Notes under the pieces: model-generated
Database searches by the model: none
What the model saw: only the letters and a program-made list of their open reading frames with translations
Told to the model about the DNA's origin: nothing
Position numbers and translations under genes: made by a program
Source: Candidatus Obscuribacterium magneticum
GTDB lineage: Bacteria > Elusimicrobiota > Elusimicrobia > F11
Direction of reading: 5' to 3'
Assembly (NCBI GenBank): GCA_020523905.1
Contig: JAJAPZ010000024.1
Location: forward strand, 1-32,394
DNA length: 32,394 nucleotides
Shown: one piece after another, positions 5,307 through 12,981 of the stretch
Position numbering within the stretch: position 1 is the first letter of the stretch
How the letters are laid out: every line of letters starts with the position of its first letter

Positions 5307-8300
5307 TTAGGGGGCCGCTACCGTCTCAAAGGTGAGTTTCACATCGGGATCGGTTTCCGCGGACAAAATCCTCCCGGCTTCTTCGAGCAAGTCCTTCCGA
5401 TACGGGATCAAGGCGTCCGGCAGGTTTTTCAAGGCCGTCACGGCCCCCAAGCGAACTTGGGCGTCGGGATCCTTTAATCCTTTCGATAAGACAGCGCGCG
5501 CCTCTTTTACCGTTGTTTGAGGAAGAGCCGCCATCACGAGGCGGCGGCTTAAAAGGGGCCCGGCGGACATTGTCACATCGAACTGTTGAAGCCCGGCCGG
5601 CCCCATGCGGGCGAGGCCCACGGCGGCCGCTTCCCGAACGGCGGCCGTCGAGTGCTGAAGAAAGGGCGTCAGAAGAGGCGCGTCCTCAGGGTATGCGATC
5701 TGTCCGAGGCCCGTAATGGCGGCATGGAGGACAGCGGGGCGCGTGCTTTGAAGAAGACCTATAAATTCTTTGCGGACCTCGGGCTCCTTCTCATCCAAAA
5801 ACCGGACGTCGTCCCGAAGACGGGAGAGGGCCTTCTTTTTTCCCCGCTTAAAAAGTTTCAGCAAGTGCTCGGCTCCTTTCTCGCCGATGGTTTCCGTGAC
5901 GTCCTCCGGGCCCGCCGCCAAAAACTCCACCCGGTCCTTCCCCGACAAGGGGAAGGAAGAACGGGCCAGCCCGAAGGCATCGCCCAAACGGGTGTATCGA
6001 AGGAGCTCGACGGTTTGTTTCTTAAGACGGGTCCGAAAGGGATGCTTGAGATAATTGAAGACCGCCCGGCGCACCGCCCGGAGGCCCGGCTCCCGGCCCG
6101 TGTCCTGATTCAGCAAATCGCCCAGGACTTTCATCGACATGATTTTCTCCCTCGTTCCGTCGGTGGTCTCTTCGGCTGCCCGGAACGCGGATTGGAGAAA
6201 CGGAAACGTGAGAGAGGGGCGATAGAAACTTAAAAAACCCAGAAGCGTCAGTTTCCTTTTCAAGGGGGCGAGGCCGATCTCGCTCATTATTTCGGAAGCG
6301 GCCTTGTCGCCATGGGCCGGCAGAGCCACCTGCAACTGGACGAGCTGCTCCACCGCGACGGGATCCAAAACCCTCACCAGATAGGGGACATCCGTCTCGG
6401 GCAACTGGAGGAGGCGCCGCAGGGCGTCCCTCGGAGTTTGTTTATCCAGACTGAAGGCCGCCGCCACATCGACCAGGTCCGAGACGCGCTCAACGGAAGG
6501 CTTCCCGTCCGATGACCGGAGGATTTCCTGAAGGTCGACCATCTCCATCTTCATGGCGGTTTCTTGCGGGAGCACCTTCCACACCGGCGGCTCCAATTTC
6601 AAATCCTTTTCAAAGACGACGCTCTCCAATCGAAGGGCGCCCCGGGGATCGTTCATATAAAGGAAAGATCCCAACCCCACCGTTCCGGGCGCGACGGGTT
6701 TCGACAAACGGTTCCCCTCCCCCTGAACCACATGGATCGCATAACTGGGCCGGTTCCGAAAGAAATGGCCCGTCCCATAGCCGGGGAGGGCCAGCTTGTC
6801 CCGGTTCCCCCGTATCAAAGAAAATGAAAGGCTGGAGATGGAGGCGGTCCCCGATCCCCACTCAACCTGCACTTCGTTTTCGTCCCCTTCGATAACGGCG
6901 CAGCCCAGACTAAAATCCCATCCAAACGCCGGCCCGACGCCCCAATTCAAGACCCGGTTCCCGTGTCCTTTTAAATGTAGAAATCCAATGGCGCTGTGGA
7001 CGCCCGTTCCCTGATCGTAGCGGCGGGCCTGCAAGGTAGAGTCGTCGCCATCCAGGCGGAAAATCCCCATCCCGCGCCAGTAGCCGCACCCTTGAGCAAA
7101 ATAGCTGCCCTGGACGCGGCTCCCGTTCCCCTTTAGAACGGCCAATCCGACGCCGCCGCCGGAATAAGCCCGGTGCCCGTAGCCCACGCCCTGGCACATG
7201 CTGACCGATCCCAACGGCTCCCGCGGGTCGGGCTCGACGAGGCCGCCTTCAATGTCGGCATGATCCCCCTGATGAGAAAAAATTCCCACGCCCCGAACCA
7301 AACCCAATCCCTGGCCGCTTCGCTCGGCGCTGTAAACGGTGCCCGAACTCTCCCGAACGTCGAGAATCCCGACGCCGAATCCGCCCACGCCCTGCACATA
7401 GCGGAGCCCCTTCAAGACCGCCGGCCCTTTGATGAAGAGCGCTCCGATGCCGCCCAAGCCGCACCCCAAGGCATGGGAGGCGGTTTTAAATTTCTTCACG
7501 CCGGCCGGATTCGGCAGGGCCATGAAACCAATCCCAAAGAGCCCGCTGGCGGCGTTGCTGCGGCCGGATTTGTCGGAGGTCACCGTCACATCCGTCCCGA
7601 AGTCGATGACAAGACGAATCTCCCCTTCGACGGCCCCCGCCACGGGGCCCGCGTAGGCATTGCGGCCTCCCAGGTCGATGAGGACGACCGCGTCTTTCAA
7701 ATCCTCCTCCTTGTATTCATCATCGCCGGGGCCGCCGATGAGAAAAACACCCAACGGCGTCTCCCATAATATCCGCGCCGGTGCACCCGCCGGCCGCTTC
7801 CATGTTTCCGTAGAGGCTTTCTGAATCCGCCAAAGCGACGGGAGAACCCGGTCATAAGCTAGAAAAAGGGCGGCGCCCGCCGATAAAACATCATCCTGCC
7901 GAAAGGGCGTCATCCCGGCAAATTTCTGTTTTATCCGCTGGCTGGAAATTTCCTGCCTGATGAGGCCGCTTTCATCGAAGGCGTAGGACCAGAGGCTCAA
8001 GAAATCTTTTCTGGCGTCCGCAGAGACGGACGCCACGGCCCGGGAAAGGTCTTTTTGCGCCGCTTCCACCGCTCGATAGAGATCTTTCAAAACAGGTTTA
8101 AGGTCTTGTGGAAAATCTTTCGGGAAAAGAGGAAGAGTCGACGTGGACAGGGTGAGCCCCTCCGCCGACGGCGTCGATCCCAACACATCGCAGGCGACGC
8201 GAAGAAGGGGCGCGGCCTCAACGGCTGCGAGAATCCGGTCCGACCAGCCGGCGGCCGTCTCCGGAACCTGAAAAGGCCGCTCGAAGAGAGTCTCGACGCT

Positions 8301-8474
8301 CTCGATGGTGAAAGGCAGCTCGCGGTCGCGGGGGAGCACGAAGTCCGATTCCCCAAGCCTTAAATTCGGCAATTCCTTTTTTACGGCCTCCACATTCGGG
8401 CCGACATCAACTTGAGCTAACGCGGGTAATAAGAGGAAGGAAAAGCACCCGGCGAGGAACCCCCTTCTAAACAT
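5307..8474 (-). CDS. Secreted protein with Gly-rich solenoid repeats and C-terminal HEAT repeats
   Basis: The 1055-residue protein begins with a signal peptide (MFRRGFLAGCFSFLLLPALA, cleavage near AQV). Residues ~25-330 are a mixed region. From ~255 to 600 runs a repetitive Gly-rich stretch with recurring units such as QGVGGFGVGILDV, QGLGLVRGVGIF, QGVGYG and QGCGYWRGMGIFRLDGDD, spaced roughly 35-45 residues. These fit a beta-solenoid like the QGxG..GxGxLxDxxGxDxY repeats seen beside HEAT repeats in several phyla. Residues ~880-1055 are helical HEAT-type repeats (AAVREAAAVGLARMGP, DAQVRLGAVTALKNLP). Probably a periplasmic or surface scaffold; no catalytic motif is seen. Its start overlaps the end of manA by 8 bases, implying one transcript. 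Confidence 0.72.
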   Translation of the reverse strand: MFRRGFLAGCFSFLLLPALAQVDVGPNVEAVKKELPNLRLGESDFVLPRDRELPFTIESVETLFERPFQVPETAAGWSDRILAAVEAAPLLRVACDVLGSTPSAEGLTLSTSTLPLFPKDFPQDLKPVLKDLYRAVEAAQKDLSRAVASVSADARKDFLSLWSYAFDESGLIRQEISSQRIKQKFAGMTPFRQDDVLSAGAALFLAYDRVLPSLWRIQKASTETWKRPAGAPARILWETPLGVFLIGGPGDDEYKEEDLKDAVVLIDLGGRNAYAGPVAGAVEGEIRLVIDFGTDVTVTSDKSGRSNAASGLFGIGFMALPNPAGVKKFKTASHALGCGLGGIGALFIKGPAVLKGLRYVQGVGGFGVGILDVRESSGTVYSAERSGQGLGLVRGVGIFSHQGDHADIEGGLVEPDPREPLGSVSMCQGVGYGHRAYSGGGVGLAVLKGNGSRVQGSYFAQGCGYWRGMGIFRLDGDDSTLQARRYDQGTGVHSAIGFLHLKGHGNRVLNWGVGPAFGWDFSLGCAVIEGDENEVQVEWGSGTASISSLSFSLIRGNRDKLALPGYGTGHFFRNRPSYAIHVVQGEGNRLSKPVAPGTVGLGSFLYMNDPRGALRLESVVFEKDLKLEPPVWKVLPQETAMKMEMVDLQEILRSSDGKPSVERVSDLVDVAAAFSLDKQTPRDALRRLLQLPETDVPYLVRVLDPVAVEQLVQLQVALPAHGDKAASEIMSEIGLAPLKRKLTLLGFLSFYRPSLTFPFLQSAFRAAEETTDGTREKIMSMKVLGDLLNQDTGREPGLRAVRRAVFNYLKHPFRTRLKKQTVELLRYTRLGDAFGLARSSFPLSGKDRVEFLAAGPEDVTETIGEKGAEHLLKLFKRGKKKALSRLRDDVRFLDEKEPEVRKEFIGLLQSTRPAVLHAAITGLGQIAYPEDAPLLTPFLQHSTAAVREAAAVGLARMGPAGLQQFDVTMSAGPLLSRRLVMAALPQTTVKEARAVLSKGLKDPDAQVRLGAVTALKNLPDALIPYRKDLLEEAGRILSAETDPDVKLTFETVAAP

Positions 8475-9615
8475 CCACCGTGCTCCGAATGATTTGCATC
8501 CGAGCGGATAACGCCTGAAGGCGATAGCGGGCCGCGGCGGCCGGGATGAGGACGGTTTGCCCCCGCCGGACTACACACCCCGCCGAAAAAGGAGCGCCCC
8601 CATCCGGCGACGTTGAAACGCGGACGCGGCCCCGAATCACCGTCAAGACCTGCAAGACGCCTCTCGTCTCCTTTTCATAGACGGAGGCCGGAAACCGGGC
8701 CTCGATCAGATGGGCGGAAAAACGGCCGACGGGATCCCGAAGAAGACAGCCCTCCCAAACTTCACGGCAAAGGGTCCCCACTTGGTTCCACGTCAGTTTG
8801 TAGTGATTCTTCGGCAGGGGTTGAAAATTGAGAACGCTCAAAGCCTCCTTCAAATGTAATTTCCGCAACCGCAATTTTCTTCTCGTGCTGTGTAACGGAT
8901 CCGGCCGGTTCCAGTCCCAGATCCGGTAGGTCACATCACACGGCTCCTGGATTTCGAAGAGGCGGACTCCCCGTCCGATGGAATGGATTGTCCCCGAAGG
9001 AACGCGGAAGACGTCCCCCGGTCTCACGCGGATTTTATTGACATAGGGCAGGATCTCGGAGGCCGCTTTCTCCAATAAACGCTTCTCGCGCGTCGGCCCG
9101 ATTCTTTGCACACGCCCAATCGCCCGGCGAAAAGCCGCCTGAAAGCGGCCGGCATCCTTAAAGCGTCTGGCTTTGTCGGGGTCAAAACCCAAATAGATGA
9201 ATCCACTCGCCGCCCCCGGGGCCACATCCAAAATCACCCACGCCTCGGACTTCCCGCTCACCTTCTTCCCGCGCCCAACGGGATGGACTTGAAGGGAAAG
9301 GTTGTCTTTCGCATCGATGAACTTCAAGAGAAATGGAGCGCGGGGGCCAAATTGTCGGATGACCGAAGCGCCCAAAAGTTTTCCCGGAGAGAGGGAGAGG
9401 AATTCGCGAAGGGAAAGGGCTCGACCCTTTTGCCCCTTAAGGAAATTGGGGCGAAGGGGCAGATCCGAAAACTCCCAGGATTCCCCCACGCGGGGGGGAT
9501 GCACCTTCAAACCTTTAAAGCGGGGAATCCAGGTCCCCCCCCAGATGTTCCCGGTAAAATTCCCCTCCTTAAAAAGGAGAGGCTGATGAAGAAGATCTGA
9601 CTGGGATAAATTCAT
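8467..9615 (-). CDS. manA: Mannose-6-phosphate isomerase, type I
   Basis: This zinc enzyme interconverts mannose-6-phosphate and fructose-6-phosphate in the cytoplasm, supplying mannose for GDP-mannose and surface glycans. The 382-residue product has the type I layout: early NIWGGTWIPRF and GESWEFSD, then the metal-site motif LQVHP (Q109, H111), KSEAW (E124) and PSGTIHSIG (H211), followed by EIQEPCDVTYRIWDW. A cupin-like C-terminal part follows. A GAGG ribosome site sits about 6 bases before the ATG. It is divergent from the TPR gene across 56 bases and leads a two-gene unit with the HEAT-repeat protein. Nearby O-antigen-ligase and GT-C-like genes fit a glycan role. Confidence 0.9.
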   Translation of the reverse strand: MNLSQSDLLHQPLLFKEGNFTGNIWGGTWIPRFKGLKVHPPRVGESWEFSDLPLRPNFLKGQKGRALSLREFLSLSPGKLLGASVIRQFGPRAPFLLKFIDAKDNLSLQVHPVGRGKKVSGKSEAWVILDVAPGAASGFIYLGFDPDKARRFKDAGRFQAAFRRAIGRVQRIGPTREKRLLEKAASEILPYVNKIRVRPGDVFRVPSGTIHSIGRGVRLFEIQEPCDVTYRIWDWNRPDPLHSTRRKLRLRKLHLKEALSVLNFQPLPKNHYKLTWNQVGTLCREVWEGCLLRDPVGRFSAHLIEARFPASVYEKETRGVLQVLTVIRGRVRVSTSPDGGAPFSAGCVVRRGQTVLIPAAAARYRLQALSARMQIIRSTVDV

Positions 9616-9671
9616 GGCACCTCAATATGTTCTAAAATGCGATTTCACAAAATAAGCCGTCTCTTTCAAAA

Positions 9672-10358
9672 ATGAATTCGCATACTTTTCATCGGAGACC
9701 CCCGGCGTTCAAGAGCCCTTTTTTTCTGCTCGTCGCTTTCATTCTCTTTTTCCCGGCCTGTGCCGATGACTTCCCGACCCTTCTTAAAAAAGGCGCGGGC
9801 GCCTACGAAAATAAAAACTTCACGGCGGCCGTCGATGCGCTGGTCCTGGCGGTGGACCGCTGGCGCGAGCGCGACGGGGTGGAGAAAAAGAGCCAGGCCT
9901 ACCACCTTCTCGGCCAATCCTACGACAAGCTCCGAAAGCTCGACAAAGCCATTGAAGCCTACACCAACGCCGTCAATGCCTCCCCCCAGGCCGGTGAATC
10001 GGCCTACGAACTGGGCATGATTTATTTAACAACCCAGGAAGTGGGGCTGGCGGAAAAAGCCTTCAAGGTCGCCCTCCGCACCAAGAAAGACGATCCCATG
10101 GCCTTGGTCGGCCTCGGCAACAGTCTCTTTCAGCAGAAAAAATACGAGGAAGCCCGGACGGCCTATCAACGCGTGATTGACACCTCCCCCGGCGTCAAGA
10201 CGGCCCTGGAATCCCTCGAGATTACCCGCCAAAAACTGCAAGCCCGTTCCAAACCGCGGCCGCAAGCCGTTCCGCCAAAAGTTAAAACCGCCCCCAAAAC
10301 CGCATCCAAAACGAAACAAAACCAATCGATCAAAATAAAGAAGAAGTCAGGCCGCTAA
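9672..10358 (+). CDS. Exported TPR-repeat protein
   Basis: A 228-residue protein with an N-terminal hydrophobic segment (FFLLVAFILFFPAC, residues ~17-30). The Cys may be a weak lipobox, since FPAC lacks the usual residues; otherwise this is a signal peptide or anchor. Three to four tetratricopeptide units cover residues ~35-180 (AYHLLGQSYDKLRKLDKAIEAY, cut here at its key part; then SAYELGMIYL, ALVGLGNSLFQQKKYEEA). The last ~45 residues are a Lys/Pro/Thr-rich basic tail. Probably a periplasmic adaptor; no partner can be named. It ends just before a hairpin repeat and faces the O-antigen-ligase gene. Confidence 0.75.
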   Translation: MNSHTFHRRPPAFKSPFFLLVAFILFFPACADDFPTLLKKGAGAYENKNFTAAVDALVLAVDRWRERDGVEKKSQAYHLLGQSYDKLRKLDKAIEAYTNAVNASPQAGESAYELGMIYLTTQEVGLAEKAFKVALRTKKDDPMALVGLGNSLFQQKKYEEARTAYQRVIDTSPGVKTALESLEITRQKLQARSKPRPQAVPPKVKTAPKTASKTKQNQSIKIKKKSGR

Positions 10359-10403
10359 CGATACTGTCATGGCGAGCCCGCCGCGGCGGGCAAAAGACTT
10401 TAC

Positions 10404-10492
10404 GTCATTCCCGCGAAAGCGGGAATCCATTCCGGTGTTCACGTGCTGGATTCCCGCTTTCGCGGAATGACGATTGGCTTCGTTCGCAATGA
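10404..10492. repeat. Hairpin repeat between convergent genes
   Basis: Left arm 10404-10429 (GTCATTCCCGCGAAAGCGGG, then AATCCA) and right arm 10447-10471 are inverted copies differing by one missing base, with a 17-base loop. The word GATTGGCTTCGTTCGCAATGAC follows at 10472-10492 and matches the window's first bases. Repeats of this wording are widespread between genes in many bacterial genomes. Position between two converging 3' ends suggests it also acts as a two-way terminator. Confidence 0.75.
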
Positions 10493-10495
10493 CTT

Positions 10496-12160
10496 TCATC
10501 TGTGCCCGGCGTGAGAACCTTTTTCCTGCTGCAAAGCCGATAATTCCGCTTGAAACACCGTGTTGGTCCGGTGGTAAGCGCACGCCGTCCCCAGCGCCTC
10601 CACGGCCTCGGCGGTCCTTCCGCCTTCTTTCAAATAGCACCCCAGTTCATACCACAAAGACCCGGAGAGCTTATTTAACGCAACCGCTTCCCGCTGCCTT
10701 TTAATGGCCTCTTCCAAATCCGCCGGCTGGCGCCCCAATTGATACCGCACATAAAGCGCCCGGGCCCTCCCTCGGAACGCCTCAGATGCCTTTGGATCCA
10801 GCTCGGCGGCTTTTGAAAAGTGACGAAGGGCGGAATCCATATCGCCGGAGGCCAACTCTCCTTCAGCCGTTGCGATGTTTTGGCTGGCCATAAAAGGCGA
10901 CACGACATGAGGCACAACGGAAAAGCCAAGGACACCTATCAAAATAACGAACACTCGCCGCGGCTTCCATTTTTCCCCCATGATGGGAGCCGCCACAACA
11001 CCCAAAAAAATCCACAACACCATCAAATTGACCAGGTACTCCGTGCTGATATTGATCAAACTGAACAGGAGAAAGGAGGCCAATCCCGCCGCAAACGGGA
11101 AGCGGGGCCCGATCCTCTTTCCATGTGAGGCCACGCGCACCAGCCACAACAAGAAAAAACTGAAGATGGCGGCCGCCCCCAGAAGCCCCGTTTCGGCCAA
11201 CGTGGTGACAACGAGGCTGTGGGCGTAGAGCGTGTTCTGATGAGTCCCCACTTTGTAAGCGAGATAAGCGCTCGGAAAATTGCCCGGGCCCACCCCGAGC
11301 CAGACATGGTCATTGAACATCTCAATACCGCTCGCCCACCACGAGAGCCGTGCTGTCGATTCGCGCGGCAGAGCTCCCGGCACGGGCACGTAGGGATGGC
11401 TCAATTTCTGCCAAAGATGAAATCCCATGAGGACCATCACCAAAAGGGCCGCTGCCGCCACCGCCTTCCACCGTCGCCGGAGGACGCCGGTGAGCCGGCT
11501 TGGGATTAAAAGAAGGAAAATACCAACCAGAAGACACATCCATCCCGACGAGCTTTGAGAAAACCCCAGACTCAAGAAGCCCGAAAGAAGCCCGCTCAAG
11601 GCATAATAATTCACCGGGCGAAACGAGGGCCATGAGGGGAAGGCTGATCGAACGAGAACCGGCATCCAAAAAAGGAGGTATGCGACCATGATGTTGGCGT
11701 TTTTCAAGGTCCCGAATTTCTCCGGAAATCCCGGGGCCATCCAAATTTGGGCGACACAAGCCACGGCTTGCACCCATAAAATCGGGGAAACAAATTTCAC
11801 CAACGGCTTGAGGCTCTCATCGGACCGGAAAACGTCAATCGAAATAAGAAACAGAGCGATCCCCGCCAGCCCATCCATCGAAGCGAGCCGGGATTCCGCC
11901 GGATTGATGGACTGAGAGGTGGACAGGGTCAACACGACTGCAATAAACAGGAGAGGGAATTTAAAGCCGTGATAAAGTCCGGGGGATTTTTTTGGCCATG
12001 CACGGATGAAAACCAAAACGATCCCCGCCGACAAGACAAGGAGATAAACAAGGCTCGCAGCCCACATATCGTGCGCCCCCCGGGCCAGGGCGGCCAACCC
12101 GACCAATAGCCCCAAGAAAACGGCGAATGGTTTCTCTCGATATGAATCCATATTCAGCAT
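10496..12160 (-). CDS. O-antigen ligase (Wzy_C/WaaL-like) membrane protein with C-terminal TPRs
   Basis: About 554 residues. The first ~420 hold around ten to twelve membrane segments. A large periplasmic loop (near residues 270-335) carries the O-antigen ligase/polymerase pattern: an Arg before WWASGIEMF, then HVWLGVGPGNFPSAY and YAHSLVVTTLAETGLLG. Residues ~430-550 form tetratricopeptide repeats (AEGELASGDMDSALRHFSKA, then SLWYELGCYLKEGGRTAEAV). Such ligase-TPR fusions are common in uncultivated phyla. The likely role is transfer or polymerisation of surface glycans at the periplasmic face; the acceptor is unknown. The start is uncertain: an in-frame TTG lies at 12190, ATGs at 12160 and 12151, and none has a clear ribosome site. 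Confidence 0.8.
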   Translation of the reverse strand: MLNMDSYREKPFAVFLGLLVGLAALARGAHDMWAASLVYLLVLSAGIVLVFIRAWPKKSPGLYHGFKFPLLFIAVVLTLSTSQSINPAESRLASMDGLAGIALFLISIDVFRSDESLKPLVKFVSPILWVQAVACVAQIWMAPGFPEKFGTLKNANIMVAYLLFWMPVLVRSAFPSWPSFRPVNYYALSGLLSGFLSLGFSQSSSGWMCLLVGIFLLLIPSRLTGVLRRRWKAVAAAALLVMVLMGFHLWQKLSHPYVPVPGALPRESTARLSWWASGIEMFNDHVWLGVGPGNFPSAYLAYKVGTHQNTLYAHSLVVTTLAETGLLGAAAIFSFFLLWLVRVASHGKRIGPRFPFAAGLASFLLFSLINISTEYLVNLMVLWIFLGVVAAPIMGEKWKPRRVFVILIGVLGFSVVPHVVSPFMASQNIATAEGELASGDMDSALRHFSKAAELDPKASEAFRGRARALYVRYQLGRQPADLEEAIKRQREAVALNKLSGSLWYELGCYLKEGGRTAEAVEALGTACAYHRTNTVFQAELSALQQEKGSHAGHR

Positions 12161-12341
12161 CGTTGCGGGAAGCTTGAAAAGACAGGGCAAAGTTTAAATC
12201 AAGAGGCGGGCCCTTGCCTAGGAATTTCGTCAAAGCCCGGCGCAGGAGAGGGCTCAACTCGCCGCCACCGAAGGCCCGTAAAAATTGGCATAATACGAGC
12301 CCTCAATACGACCCACGCCGCCAAAACGGCCCTCTTGAATC

Positions 12342-12415
12342 GGCCCCATCGTCTAGCGGCCTAGGACGCTGCCCTCTCAAGGCAGAGATCACGGGTTCGA
12401 ATCCCGTTGGGGCCG
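12342..12415 (+). tRNA. tRNA-Glu (anticodon CUC)
   Basis: This is a complete 74-nt tRNA. Acceptor GGCCCCA (12342-12348) pairs with TGGGGCC (12408-12414), with discriminator G. Anticodon stem CTGCC/GGCAG encloses loop CTCTCAA, giving CTC for GAG codons. The T arm is ACGGG-TTCGAAT-CCCGT. CCA is not encoded. Its 3' 43 bases, from the anticodon loop to the discriminator, are repeated exactly at 14288-14330, which marks it as an integration target. Confidence 0.96.
12373..12415 (+). repeat. attL-type repeat inside tRNA-Glu (43 bp)
   Basis: The stretch from CCTCTCAAGG in the anticodon loop to the discriminator base is identical to 14288-14330. Starting the shared core at the anticodon loop is typical of tRNA-targeting tyrosine recombinases. 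Confidence 0.88.
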
Positions 12416-12419
12416 TACC

Positions 12420-12660
12420 TTAAAAAGCCAAGGCTTTCCGTCGGGAACGGAAGGATTTTGGTTTTTCGGTTTTTGTAGTGTAATTTGTAGTGTTACAAGC
12501 CGATTTTTTGGGTGCCGCAAGTTCAACGGAAATCTTTAAGTGGCTATTTGAAAGATGGCTGTAGCGTTCGGTCATCCGCCCAATTTGACAGCTTTATTAA
12601 AAGGATACGGATGACTTCAGAAGTTAAAGGGATGTTTCTGACCATTTTAAATCCGCCAAA
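12420..12660 (-). pseudogene. Tyrosine-type integrase remnant with internal deletion
   Basis: The minus strand encodes MTERYSHLSNSHLKISVELA (start at 12575) with a short tail, ending with a stop at 12420-12422. The TERYSHLS stretch is the C-terminal box of phage/XerC-type integrases and includes the catalytic tyrosine. Just upstream in another frame (about 12570-12655) lies FKMVRNIPLTSEVIRIL, which resembles the K-N-x-R-x-(I/V)-P-L segment of the same catalytic domain. Intact enzymes have about 80-100 residues between these parts, including the HxxR box; here about a dozen remain. The gene has thus lost its N-terminal part, suffered an internal deletion and shifted frame. Confidence 0.75.
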
Positions 12661-12927
12661 TTAATGCCAGACGTTAATTTGGTAGTCGAGTGGCCGGTCA
12701 ATGGGATATCGGCGATGTACGGCGTTCACCCTACTAATCGTTTGCTTTCTTATATTCCTTTAATTTGTAAACCCAGCCTGAATGTTAATATAAGTGTTGA
12801 TTACTCCCCCAAAATAAACCTGCCCATCAGCCATTTCCAAAAGACAACATAGCAAGAATTATTGCCCAGCGTCCCAAGATACGACAGCCATTGTCGGGAA
12901 ACTGCAACGGTACAACATGAATGAAAG
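12661..12927. other. Non-coding interior of the mini-element
   Basis: No convincing gene is seen here. The stretch is visibly AT-richer than the host genes. It contains a small palindrome, CCAAATTAA / TTAATTTGG, at 12656-12664 and 12674-12682 around nine bases. A 62-codon open frame (12664-12852) matches nothing I recognise and lacks a ribosome site. It may be leftover sequence from the deleted part of the element. Confidence 0.5.
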
Positions 12928-12977
12928 TTTTGCCTCAAAGCAAAATTTAACATGTAAAGTTTTGCTTATAGGCAAAA
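12928..12977. promoter_or_regulatory. Tandem TTTTGC-N6-GCAAAA palindromes before the ATPase gene
   Basis: Two 18-bp palindromes, TTTTGCCTCAAAGCAAAA (12928-12945) and TTTTGCTTATAGGCAAAA (12960-12977), are spaced 32 bases start to start, about three helical turns, so they face the same side of DNA. The second contains TATAGG and ends 4 bases before the ATG at 12982. They look like paired operator sites overlapping the promoter. The regulator is unknown; the ATPase itself has no obvious DNA-binding domain. Confidence 0.65.
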
Positions 12978-12981
12978 TTGC

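Noticed and set aside
6564..7769. Long plus-strand open frames opposite the HEAT-repeat gene
   Set aside because: They are shadows caused by GC-rich coding on the other strand; none has a recognisable domain or ribosome site.
9530..9600. Short inverted repeat CTCCTT/AAGGAG near the manA start
   Set aside because: It encodes the conserved N-terminal PLLFK segment of the isomerase and is explained by coding.
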